Of a stretch of DNA of 16,980 nt, positions 6,872-15,409 are shown in pieces. Position numbers and translations under genes: made by a program. Under the pieces are notes generated by a model. That model made no database searches. It had not been told where the DNA came from and worked only from the letters and a program-made list of their open reading frames with translations. Source of the stretch: VRUE01 sp036557525 (GTDB lineage: Bacteria; Actinomycetota; Thermoleophilia; Solirubrobacterales; 70-9); assembly GCA_036557525.1 (NCBI GenBank), contig DATBHH010000045.1, positions 1-16,980 of the forward strand, written 5' to 3'. The stretch's first letter is position 1. Each line of letters opens with the position of its first letter.

Positions 6872-7768
6872 ATGGCAAGAGCTATCTGGAGCGGCTCGAT
6901 CAGCTTCGGGCTGCTGAACGTGCCGGTCAGGCTCTACAGCGCGGTCGCCCGCCGCGGCATCTCGCTGCGCGAGCTGCGAGAGTCCGACGGAGCGCGGATC
7001 CGCCACCGCCGGGTCGCCGAAGGGACCGACGAAGAGGTCCCCTACGAGAAGATCGTCAAAGCGTTCGAGATCACCCCCGATCGCTACGTGCCGCTGACCA
7101 AAGAGGAGATGGCGGCGCTGGCGCCGGAGAAGACGCGCGCGATCGAGGTCCAGGACTTCGTCGACCTCGACCAGATCGACCCGATCTACTTCGACAGCCC
7201 CTACTACCTCGGCCCCGCCGACGGCGCCGAGAAGGCGTATTCGCTGCTGGCGAGGGCGATGGAGGAGACGGGCAAGGTCGCGATCGCCCGCTTCGTTTTC
7301 CGCAACAAGGAGCACCTCGCCGCCCTGCGCCCGAACGACGGGGTCCTGACCCTGACCACGATGCGGTTCGCCGACGAGGTCGTGCCGCCGGGCGAGCTGG
7401 ATGACGTCCTGCCGGCGAAACAGCCGAAGGTCGGCAAACGCGAGGTCGAGATGGCCGAGCAGCTGATCGACTCGCTGACCAGGGAGTTCGACCCGAGCGT
7501 CTACCGCGACGAGTACCGGGAGGAACTGCTGGCGCTGATCGAACGCAAGGCCGAAGGCGAGGACGTCCTCGCCGGCGTCACGGCGGAGGAGCCGAAGGCG
7601 ACCAGGGCTCCGGATCTGATGGCCGCGCTCGAGGAGAGCATCGCCGCGGTCAAAGGCAAGGAGGACGGCCGGGCGTCGAAGAAAGCGGCGAAGGGGGCGG
7701 CGAAACGCAAAAAACCGAAAGCCGCCCCGAAACGTTCCTCCTCGGCCAAAGCGAAATCCTCCAAATAG
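6872..7768 (+). CDS. ku: Ku family DNA end-binding protein for NHEJ
   Basis: Bacterial Ku homodimerises into a ring on double-strand DNA ends and recruits LigD. The 298-residue protein starts MARAIWSGSISFGLLNVPVRLYS, the near-invariant N terminus of bacterial Ku. It continues with the core beta-barrel, including RYVPLTKEEM, DQIDPIYFDSPYYLGP, KVAIARFVFRNKEHLAALRP and LTLTTMRFADEV. Residues after about 255 form a strongly basic tail rich in Lys, Ala and Ser, like the extended tails of some actinobacterial Ku proteins that add DNA contacts. The start is ATG at 6872. The stop is TAG at 7766-7768, followed 3 bp later by the polymerase gene in the same frame. Its adjacency to a LigD polymerase confirms the role. 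Confidence 0.96.
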   Translation: MARAIWSGSISFGLLNVPVRLYSAVARRGISLRELRESDGARIRHRRVAEGTDEEVPYEKIVKAFEITPDRYVPLTKEEMAALAPEKTRAIEVQDFVDLDQIDPIYFDSPYYLGPADGAEKAYSLLARAMEETGKVAIARFVFRNKEHLAALRPNDGVLTLTTMRFADEVVPPGELDDVLPAKQPKVGKREVEMAEQLIDSLTREFDPSVYRDEYREELLALIERKAEGEDVLAGVTAEEPKATRAPDLMAALEESIAAVKGKEDGRASKKAAKGAAKRKKPKAAPKRSSSAKAKSSK

Positions 7769-7771
7769 CCC

Positions 7772-8689
7772 GTGTCGCAGGACACCCAGGTCGAGGTCGA
7801 CGGGCGTGAGCTGAAGCTCACCAACCTCGACAAGGTCCTCTACCCGAAGGCCGGGTTCACCAAGGGAGAGATGGTCGACTACTACGCCCGCGTCGGCCCG
7901 GCGATCGTCCCCCACCTGACCGGCCGCGCGGTGACGCTGCGCCGCTTCCCGGAAGGGGTCGACGACCTCGACTCCGCCTTCTTCGAGAAGCGCTGCCCGA
8001 AGCACCGGCCGAAATGGGTCAAGACCGCCTCGGTCCGGGCCGGCCCCAACGCCGGCAAGATCGAGTTCTGCGTCTGCGACAGCCTCCCGACCCTGATCTG
8101 GATGGCTCAGCTCGCGGCGATCGAGCTCCACCCCTCCCTCTCGCGGTCGCGGGCGCCGAACCGGCCGACCGTGCTCGCCTTCGACCTCGACCCCGGACCG
8201 CCGGCCGACGTCGTCGAGTGCTGCCGGGTCGCGCTCCGTCTGCGCGACCTGTTCGCGCACTTCGGGATCGAGGCCTTCCCGAAGACGTCGGGCTCGAAGG
8301 GGCTCCAGGTCTACGTCCCGCTGAATCGCAGCGACGTCAATTACGAGAAGACCAAACCGTTCGCGAAAGCGATCGCCCAGCTGCTCGAAAAGGAGACGCC
8401 CGACCAGGTCCTCTCGAAGATGAAAAGGGTCGATCGCCGCGGCAAGGTGTTCGTCGACTGGTCGCAGAATCACCGCAGCAAAACGACGATCTCCGTCTAC
8501 TCGATGCGGGCCCGGGAGCGGCCGACCGTCTCGACGCCCGTGACCTGGGAGGAGGTCGAGCGGGCCGCCGACAGCGATGACGGCGACTCGCTGGTCTTCG
8601 AGGCCGGCGACGTGCTCGAGCGGATCGAGCAGCGGGGCGACCTGTTCGCCCCGGTGCTCGAGCTTGAACAGGAGCTGCCGGACTTCTGA
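7772..8689 (+). CDS. Stand-alone LigD-type polymerase/primase domain protein
   Basis: A 305-residue archaeo-eukaryotic-primase-type polymerase corresponding to the POL domain of LigD, which fills or extends ends during NHEJ with a preference for ribonucleotides. There is no ligase or phosphoesterase domain in this protein or elsewhere in the window. Metal-binding aspartates are visible as D138 and D140 in FDLDPG, with the third as D229 in VFVDWSQN. The S-G-S-K-G-L motif at 173-178 is followed by Q179, where the well-studied Pseudomonas LigD has a histidine. The N terminus (LKLTNLDKVLYPKAGFTKGEMVDYYARV) and DSLPTLIWMAQLAAIELHPSLSR are typical. The GTG start at 7772 lies 3 bp after the ku stop with no Shine-Dalgarno sequence, so translational coupling is likely. 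Confidence 0.93.
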   Translation: MSQDTQVEVDGRELKLTNLDKVLYPKAGFTKGEMVDYYARVGPAIVPHLTGRAVTLRRFPEGVDDLDSAFFEKRCPKHRPKWVKTASVRAGPNAGKIEFCVCDSLPTLIWMAQLAAIELHPSLSRSRAPNRPTVLAFDLDPGPPADVVECCRVALRLRDLFAHFGIEAFPKTSGSKGLQVYVPLNRSDVNYEKTKPFAKAIAQLLEKETPDQVLSKMKRVDRRGKVFVDWSQNHRSKTTISVYSMRARERPTVSTPVTWEEVERAADSDDGDSLVFEAGDVLERIEQRGDLFAPVLELEQELPDF

Positions 8690-8728
8690 CCGGTGATCCG
8701 TTGGTAATCTGGCCTTCCTGTAGGCGCT

Positions 8729-8734
8729 AGGAGG
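8729..8734 (+). promoter_or_regulatory. Ribosome-binding site of the beta-helix protein gene
   Basis: AGGAGG is a full Shine-Dalgarno match. It is 12 nt before ATG 8747 and 6 nt before TTG 8741; both starts are in frame. GTG 8735 abuts it and is too close to be used. Confidence 0.7.
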
Positions 8735-8746
8735 GTGACTTTGGGG

Positions 8747-10102
8747 ATGTCTCGTATGCGGCCACTTCTCGTCTGGCTCGGCGCCGCTTTGCTCCTGGCG
8801 GCCGTGCTCCCCCAACTCGCGCTCGCGGTCCGCTACGTCAAACCGAAAGGCGCGACCACGGGCAGTTGCCCCGAAAGCGAACCCTGCCGGATCGACCGCG
8901 GGATCGACAAAGCCCCGGAAGGCGAAGAGGTCGTGATCCTTCCGGGGAACTACTCGATCGGCGGGATCGAAGAAATCAGGACGACAAAAGCTCTGAACAT
9001 CCACGGGACGAGCCCGGCGGAACCGCCGCACATCGCGACTTCCACCGATATCGGCGAGATGCTGACGCTGGGAGCCGGCACCCGGCTCGCGGACGTCGAA
9101 ATCGAAGAGAAGACGAATTCGTATTTCGGGTGTGCCGAACTCGGCCCGGGCTCGACGATCGAAAGGGTCCGGGTCGTCTCGAGCGGACAATCAGGGATCA
9201 TCACCCATGAAGCGACCGTCCGCGACAGCACCTTCGTCGACTCGGGCGAAGGCGGCGCGGCGCTCTTCCTCATCGGACCGGGCACCAGCGTCGTCCGCAA
9301 CGTCACCTCCCTGGCGACCGGCGACTTCGGCTTCGCACTGGTCGTCAGCACGACCAACTCGGTGGAGGCTGCAGCGGCCGTCGGCAACTCGATCCTCTTC
9401 TCCGGGTCCACCGGGACGGATGTCGCCCTCCAGGCCGAAGAATCGGGCAGCAAGTCCCGGGCGGTGCTGGACCACTCGAACTTCGACCCGGACGCGATCA
9501 GGACCTACGGCAAAGGGATGGACACCAAGACGCTGGGTGCGGGCAACCAGGACTCTCAGACCACACCGCCCCAATTGGTCGACCTCGCGGCGGGTGACGC
9601 GCACGAGACCGCCGGCTCGCCGACGATCGACGCGGGGCTCTCCTCACCCGACCTCGGCGCCCTCGACTTCGAGGGCGACGCTCGCGTGATGGGCACTGCG
9701 CCGGACATCGGCGCCGACGAGTTCCCTTCGAGCGCGCCGCCGCCCCCGCCCCCGGGTGCCACCCGACCCAAGATCAGCGGCCTGAAGCTGAAGCGCAAGG
9801 CCTTCCGGGTCAGGGGCGGGCCGAAGAAGAAGCGCGGCACCGCATTCGCCTTCACCCTCGACCAGGCAGCGGACGTGACGATCACCGTGCGCAGGGTCGT
9901 GAAGCGAAAGCGCAAGACCTCGTTCCGCAAGGTCGGGCAGCTGACCGGCAGCGGCAGCGCCGGCCGCGACACGATCGCCTTCTCCGGACGATTCGGCCAC
10001 ACGGCGCTCTCCCCGGGCTCCTACCGCGCCGACCTCGTCGCCGCCGGCCCGGGCGGCGTCTCGAACCCGGTATCGGTCCGGTTCCGCGTGCTCGCCCCCT
10101 GA
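8747..10102 (+). CDS. Secreted beta-helix surface protein with choice-of-anchor Q-like motif
   Basis: I do not recognise a specific gene. With ATG 8747 the product has 451 residues; TTG 8741 would add two. A signal peptide is clear: MSRMRPLLVW, then a hydrophobic core, then an LALA cleavage site near residue 27. Residues about 30-325 look like a right-handed parallel beta-helix, with short turns of the type DSTFVDSG, NSILFSG and SNFDPD. They close with SPTIDAG...PDIGADEF, the motif pattern seen in choice-of-anchor Q proteins. A poly-proline linker at about 330-336 leads to a basic module of about 110 residues (ISGLKLKRKAFRVR to VRFRVLAP) resembling an Ig-like fold. No catalytic residues are identifiable. 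Codons such as GAA, AAA and AAC are more frequent than in neighbouring genes. The role may be adhesion or cell-surface structure; this is speculative. Confidence 0.75.
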   Translation: MSRMRPLLVWLGAALLLAAVLPQLALAVRYVKPKGATTGSCPESEPCRIDRGIDKAPEGEEVVILPGNYSIGGIEEIRTTKALNIHGTSPAEPPHIATSTDIGEMLTLGAGTRLADVEIEEKTNSYFGCAELGPGSTIERVRVVSSGQSGIITHEATVRDSTFVDSGEGGAALFLIGPGTSVVRNVTSLATGDFGFALVVSTTNSVEAAAAVGNSILFSGSTGTDVALQAEESGSKSRAVLDHSNFDPDAIRTYGKGMDTKTLGAGNQDSQTTPPQLVDLAAGDAHETAGSPTIDAGLSSPDLGALDFEGDARVMGTAPDIGADEFPSSAPPPPPPGATRPKISGLKLKRKAFRVRGGPKKKRGTAFAFTLDQAADVTITVRRVVKRKRKTSFRKVGQLTGSGSAGRDTIAFSGRFGHTALSPGSYRADLVAAGPGGVSNPVSVRFRVLAP

Positions 10103-10138
10103 ATCAGCGCCGCCGGCGCATGGGTTTTCCCGGCTGAT
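10103..10138. terminator. Inverted repeat after the beta-helix gene, possible bidirectional terminator
   Basis: atcagc (10103-10108) pairs with gctgat (10133-10138), and inner GC-rich segments plus ggg-tttt-ccc add structure. It begins directly after the TGA of the beta-helix gene and lies about 50 bp from the stop of the convergent hydrolase gene. There is no long T-tract, so the function is inferred. Confidence 0.4.
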
Positions 10139-10185
10139 GTCCACGACGACGACGCCGTCGGCGGCGTCTCGATCCGACCCGGCGT

Positions 10186-10920
10186 TCATCCGCTGATCAT
10201 GACCGGGCCAGGGACGAGCACGTCGGGGTCGTGCCCCGGAAGTACCGTGAGCCCGTCTTCGCGGAGGCCGCGGAGCCGTTCGGCCGAGCGGCGCTGGGCG
10301 TCGAAGTCGGCGGCGAAGGCCGGGAACCGCGGGTCGTCGAGGACCTCGGCGAAGTGGGCGACGTCGGCGCCGATCACGATCTCGCCGACCCGGACCGACT
10401 GGTGCCCGGTGCTGTGGCCGGGGGTGCTGAGCAGCTCGATCGAGCCGTCGCCGAGCAGGTCGTGGTCGCCGTCGACGAGGAGCACGTCCCTGTCCTGCCC
10501 GCCGTAATCGCGCGGCTGGAAGAAGTTGAGCTCGACCCCGGCCGCCTCGTGGCCGGCGTCCCATTCGGCCCGCTGGATCACGATCGGCACGCTCTCCGGG
10601 ACGAGCGCGAGGCCGCCGACGTGGTCGAAATGGAGGTGGGTGAGGACGACCCGGGTCAGCGAGGCGAGGTCGACCTGGTCGGCGATCGACGCCTCCTGCT
10701 CGGTCCTGAACACCCCCACGGTCTCGTCCTCGTAGTGGGCGACCATGTCCTCCGCGGCCACCGGGTGCAGCCCCGTGTCGACCAGGATCCGCTCGGTGTC
10801 GGTCTCGATCAGATAGGAGGGGACCGGAACTCGGGCCGGGCAGCCGGGGTCCTCTTCGCCCTGGCGCCAGACCCCGGCGGGAGCCGTCATCCAACCGACG
10901 TCGAAGCGCTCGAGCCTCAA
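10186..10920 (-). CDS. Metallo-beta-lactamase-fold hydrolase, AHL-lactonase-like
   Basis: A 244-residue soluble metallo-hydrolase. The zinc-binding set of the superfamily is complete: HLHFDH (95-100), H169 in STPGHSTGH, D186 in GADVAHF and H230 in LPGHDP. The overall layout, with YLIETDTERILVDTG near residue 40-50 and TPGHSTGHQSV, resembles the N-acyl homoserine lactonase (AiiA/AttM) branch, but the substrate cannot be assigned from this. The start is taken as TTG 10920, one base after the gcvPB TGA. An in-frame ATG at 10890 is an alternative; neither has a strong Shine-Dalgarno sequence. It is the last gene of the gcv operon, so a metabolic role linked to glycine or one-carbon chemistry is possible but is only an inference. 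Confidence 0.85.
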   Translation of the reverse strand: MRLERFDVGWMTAPAGVWRQGEEDPGCPARVPVPSYLIETDTERILVDTGLHPVAAEDMVAHYEDETVGVFRTEQEASIADQVDLASLTRVVLTHLHFDHVGGLALVPESVPIVIQRAEWDAGHEAAGVELNFFQPRDYGGQDRDVLLVDGDHDLLGDGSIELLSTPGHSTGHQSVRVGEIVIGADVAHFAEVLDDPRFPAFAADFDAQRRSAERLRGLREDGLTVLPGHDPDVLVPGPVMISG

Positions 10921-10921
10921 C

Positions 10922-12414
10922 TCAGAGCGGCTGCCTGACGACCGGTCTGCGCGTCGCCTTGACCTCGTCGAGGCGACGGACCGGGGTCGTGTAGGGGGCC
11001 TGCTTAGCGACCTCGGCGTCGGACTCGGCCTCGGCGAGGATCTCCTCGATCGCCTCGGCGAACGCGTCGAGGCTCTCCTTCGTCTCGGTCTCGGTCGGCT
11101 CGATCATCAGCGCCTCGTCGACGAGCAGCGGGAAATACACGGTCGGCGGGTGGAACCCGAAGTCGAGCAGGCGCTTGGCGAGGTCGAGGGTGGCGATCCC
11201 GAGCTCGCGCTTCATCGGCTTCCCGGAGAGGACGAACTCGTGCATGCAGTGGCGGTCGAACGCAACCGGGAGGTGGGTGCCGGCGCGACCCTCTGCCAGC
11301 CTCGCCTTGAGGTAGTTGGCGTTCAGGACCGCGGTCTCCGACGCCTCGGCGAGGCCGTCGGCGCCGAGGCTGAGGATGTAGGCGTAAGAGCGGACGAAGA
11401 CGCCGAAGTTTCCCTGGAACCCGCGCAGGCGGCCGATCGACTTCGGGCGGTCGAACTCGAGATCGAAGATGGGGCGGCTGCCGTTGCCGCCCTCCCGCCG
11501 CACGACCTGCGGCCGCGGCAGGAACGGCTCGATCCGGTCGGAGACCGCGATCGGCCCGGCGCCCGGGCCGCCGCCGCCGTGGGGCTGGCTGAACGACTTG
11601 TGGAGGTTGACGTGGACGATGTCGAAGCCCATGTCGCCGGGGCGCGAGTGGCCCATCACCGCGTTGAGGTTGGCTCCGTCGTAGTAGAGGGTCCCGCCCG
11701 CCTCGTGGATCAGGGCGGCGATCTCGGCGATGTTCTCGTCGAAGACTCCGAGGGTGTTGGGGTTGGTCAGCATCAGGCAGGCGACGTCGTCGGAGACCTT
11801 GGCGCGCAGGTCCTCGATCTCGACCCCGCCCCGGTCGTTGGTCGCCACCTTGACCGCCTCGTACCCCGCCATCGTCACCGAGGCCGGGTTGGTCCCGTGC
11901 GAGGTGTCCGGCGCGAGCACCTTGGTCCGCTCTTCGCCGCGATCGGCGTGGAAGGCCCGGGTCAGCAGCAGGCCCGCCAGCTCGCCGTGCGAGCCGGCCG
12001 ACGGCTGGAGGCTGACGTGCGGCAGCCCGCAGATCTCGGCCAGCGACTCCTGCAGCGACCACATCAGCTCGAGCGCCCCCTGAGCGCGCCGGGGGCTCTG
12101 CGCCGGGTGCAGGCGCGCGTGCCCGGGCAGGGCCGCCACCCGCTCGTTGAGGCGCGGGTTGTGCTTCATCGTGCACGAGCCGAGCGGGTAGAAGCCGGTG
12201 TCGAGGTCGAAGTTCCGACGCGAGAGGCGGTTGTAGTGGCGGACGATCTCCGGCTCGGAGACCTCGGGCAGCCGCGGCGGGTCGGAGCGGAGTAGGTTCG
12301 CCGGGATCAGGTCCTCGAGCGCCGTCTCGGGGACATCGGCCTCTGGCAGGACCGCCGCGCGACGGCCGGGTTTGGACCTCTCAAAAATTGTCAGAACGGC
12401 TTCGTCCTGTTGAT

Positions 12415-12418
<4 letters not shown>
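10922..12418 (-). CDS. gcvPB: Glycine dehydrogenase (decarboxylating) subunit 2
   Basis: The PLP-bearing subunit of the two-subunit P protein of the glycine cleavage system. It decarboxylates glycine and passes the aminomethyl group to the lipoyl arm of GcvH. The 498-residue length fits the family. The N-terminal FYPLGSCTMKHNPRLNE block (76-92), SAGSHGELAGLL (140-151), DTSHGTNPASVTMAGYE and the PLP-binding lysine K274 in NLHKSFSQPHGGGGPG are all present. ATG 12418 overlaps the gcvPA stop by 4 bp (ATGA), as expected for stoichiometric subunits. The stop TGA at 10922-10924 is followed after one base by the TTG start of the hydrolase gene. Confidence 0.97.
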
Positions 12419-13779
<1,361 letters not shown>

Positions 13780-13803
13780 GGCTTACAGGCTAACCGGCAT
13801 AAA

Positions 13804-13862
13804 TTTCGCGCTTCGTTCGCTGCGCGGAAATCAGAGACGGAAGCTTGCTCACTCCGCGCTCA
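13804..13862 (-). repeat. Intercistronic repeat copy C (gcvH/gcvPA junction)
   Basis: On the minus strand it starts TGAGCGCGGAGTGAGCAAGC and ends GCGAACGAAGCGCGAAA. It overlaps the last codons of gcvH: the final residues S-A-E and the TGA stop (13849-13851) are encoded inside the repeat, in a different frame from the repeat's leading TGA. The inner end forms a hairpin (atttcgcgc with gcgc-g-gaaat, one bulged G) whose outer pairs differ from copy B yet still pair. It lies about 24 bp before the gcvPA start. Confidence 0.8.
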
Positions 13863-14244
13863 GGAGCAACTGCCGGTAATCGGCGGCCGCCAGCAACGAC
13901 TCCGCCTCGGAGGGGTCGCTCAGCTTCACCCTGACCAGCCAGCCCTCGCCATAGGGGTCCTCGTTGACCCTCTCGGGGCTGTCGTCGAGCGACTCGTTGA
14001 CAGCGGTGATCTCGCCGGAGAGCGGTGCGATCACGTCGGAGACGGCCTTGACCGACTCGACCTCCGAGTAGGCGGCGTCCTTGGACACCGTCGCACCGAC
14101 CTCCGGCGGGTCGTAGAAGACGACCTCGCCGAGCGAGTCCTGCGCGTACCAGGTGATGCCGAACGTCGCCTCCTCGCCCTCGATCCGCGCCCAGTCGTGT
14201 TCGGGGTGGTAGAGAAGCTCGTCCGGGTAGCTAGCGTCGGCCAA
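13849..14244 (-). CDS. gcvH: Glycine cleavage system H protein
   Basis: The lipoyl carrier that shuttles the aminomethyl group between P, T and L proteins. At 131 residues it is normal length. The lipoylation site is K66 in the signature SEVESVKAVSDVIAPLSGEI. Other hallmarks are LLYHPEHDWARIEGEEATFGIT at the N terminus, SLGEVVFYDPPEVG, and NEDPYGEGWLVRVKLSD near the C terminus. The start is TTG 14244, one base after the gcvT TGA, and is supported by AAGGAG with a 7 nt spacer. An ATG three bases further upstream is out of frame. The C-terminal S-A-E and stop codon come from repeat copy C. Confidence 0.96.
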   Translation of the reverse strand: MADASYPDELLYHPEHDWARIEGEEATFGITWYAQDSLGEVVFYDPPEVGATVSKDAAYSEVESVKAVSDVIAPLSGEITAVNESLDDSPERVNEDPYGEGWLVRVKLSDPSEAESLLAAADYRQLLLSAE

Positions 14245-14245
14245 C

Positions 14246-15334
14246 TCATTTCTCCTTCCGGTAGAGGGGCTTGGACGCTACCCGGGCGCGGCGCCGCTTG
14301 CCGCGTACGTCGATCTCGACCTCGGCCCCCGGCTCGGCGAGGTCGGCACGGACGTAGCCCATCCCGATCCCGATCTCCAGCGAGGGCGAGTAGCTGCCGG
14401 AGGTGACTTTTCCAATTGCTTCGTCCTCGTTCGGTCTCAGCACTCGGAACCCAGCCCTCGGTATGCCTGGACCCTCCATCCTGAAGGGCACCAGCTTCTC
14501 GGCGGTGCCCTCGGCGCGCGCCCGCGCGATCGCCTCGGAGCCGACGAAGCCGGTCGCCTCGACGCAGCACCACCCGAGCCCGGCCTCGATCGGGTTGCGA
14601 TCGGGGGTGAGGTCGTTGCCATGGAGGGGGAAGCAGACCTCGAGCCGCAGGGTGTCGCGGGCCCCGAGGCCGCACGGGACAACCCCGGCGTCGAGCAGCT
14701 CGACCCAGATCGGCGGCGCGATCTCGGGGTCGATCAGCAGCTCGACACCGTCCTCGCCGGTGAACCCGGTGCCGCACGCCAGCGCCGGCCGCTCGCCGAT
14801 CCGCACCGCCGAGGCGTGCATCCGCGGCGGCAGCTCGATTCCGAGACCCGCGGCGACGATCCGCCGCGCGTGCGGGCCCTGGACGGCGAGCATCGCGTAG
14901 CGGTCGGCGACGTCGCGGACCGCGACGTCGAAGTCGCGGCTCCAGCGCCCGAGCCAGGCGAGATCGGATTCGTGATTCGCCGCGTTGGTGACGATCAGGT
15001 AGCGGTCGCTGCCGAGCCGGTACGCGAAGAGGTCGTCGAGCACGCCGCCCTCCTCGTTGCAGAGGCACGAGTACTGGGCGCCGCCGACCTCGATCGCGGC
15101 GACGTCGTTGGAGAGCGCGCGCTGGAGGAAGGCGAGCGCCCCCGGCCCCTCGACCTCGACCTCTCCCATGTGGGAGACGTCGAACATTCCCGCGTGGGTG
15201 CGGACCGCGGTGTGCTCCTCGATGATCCCGTCGTAGAAGACGGGCATCTCCCATCCCGCGAACGGCACGAGCTTGGCGCCGCCCTCCCGGTGGCGGTCGA
15301 ACAGCGGCGTGCGTTGGAGGTTCTCGACGACCAT
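14246..15334 (-). CDS. gcvT: Aminomethyltransferase (glycine cleavage T protein)
   Basis: T protein transfers the methylene group from GcvH to tetrahydrofolate, releasing ammonia. With ATG 15334 it is 362 residues, like other GcvT proteins. The N terminus reads LQRTPLFDRHREGGAKLVPFAGWEMPV. It continues with TAVRTHAGMFDVSHMGEVEV, the S-N-D-V block carrying the conserved catalytic aspartate, and Q-Y-S-C-L-C-N-E-E-G-G-V-L-D-D. The folate-site glutamate region follows (GYTGEDG-type, here GFTGEDGVELL), and the C-terminal end has SGSYSPSLEIGIGMGYV. A GTG one codon upstream is an alternative start; no strong Shine-Dalgarno sequence is visible. The long open frame reaching back to 16582 is a shadow over the ilvA gene. 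It is the first gene of the gcv operon and diverges from ilvA. Confidence 0.96.
   Translation of the reverse strand: MVVENLQRTPLFDRHREGGAKLVPFAGWEMPVFYDGIIEEHTAVRTHAGMFDVSHMGEVEVEGPGALAFLQRALSNDVAAIEVGGAQYSCLCNEEGGVLDDLFAYRLGSDRYLIVTNAANHESDLAWLGRWSRDFDVAVRDVADRYAMLAVQGPHARRIVAAGLGIELPPRMHASAVRIGERPALACGTGFTGEDGVELLIDPEIAPPIWVELLDAGVVPCGLGARDTLRLEVCFPLHGNDLTPDRNPIEAGLGWCCVEATGFVGSEAIARARAEGTAEKLVPFRMEGPGIPRAGFRVLRPNEDEAIGKVTSGSYSPSLEIGIGMGYVRADLAEPGAEVEIDVRGKRRRARVASKPLYRKEK
14252..14257 (-). promoter_or_regulatory. Ribosome-binding site deciding the gcvH TTG start
   Basis: AAGGAG on the minus strand lies 7 nt before TTG 14244 and within the last codons of gcvT. It supports the TTG as the true start even though an out-of-frame ATG overlaps the gcvT stop. 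Confidence 0.75.
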
Positions 15335-15409
15335 CACAGGCTCAGGGGACTCATGCCAGGCTATCTTGACGATCGAGGTTGGTGAGCCTTCTGCGAAGGC
15401 GGAGTTGAG
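15335..15409. promoter_or_regulatory. Divergent gcvT/ilvA intergenic region
   Basis: These 75 bp separate the gcv operon from ilvA. A TTGACG hexamer at 15366-15371 could be a -35 element for ilvA, but the expected -10 position lacks a TATAAT-like match. GGCGGAG at about 15398-15404 is the ilvA ribosome-binding site. The space is too short for a tandem glycine riboswitch, which often precedes gcv operons elsewhere. Confidence 0.4.

Noticed and set aside
7708..7717. A6 run in the basic tail of ku as a programmed frameshift site
   Set aside because: It encodes Lys-Lys in a Lys-rich tail, no conserved slippery heptamer with a downstream structure was recognised, and the normal frame continues to the polymerase junction.
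6803..9190. A 795-codon open frame antisense to ku, the polymerase and the start of the beta-helix gene
   Set aside because: Its translation is low-complexity Arg/Asp/Gly-rich sequence typical of an antisense frame in GC-rich genes, while the plus strand encodes clearly recognisable Ku and LigD polymerase.
13783..13800. Five-codon leader ORF (ATG to TAA) just before gcvPA
   Set aside because: It is too short to judge, has no ribosome-binding site of its own, and is expected by chance.
15335..15409. Glycine riboswitch upstream of gcvT
   Set aside because: Only 75 bp are available, shared with the ilvA promoter, and no aptamer-like paired structure was seen.
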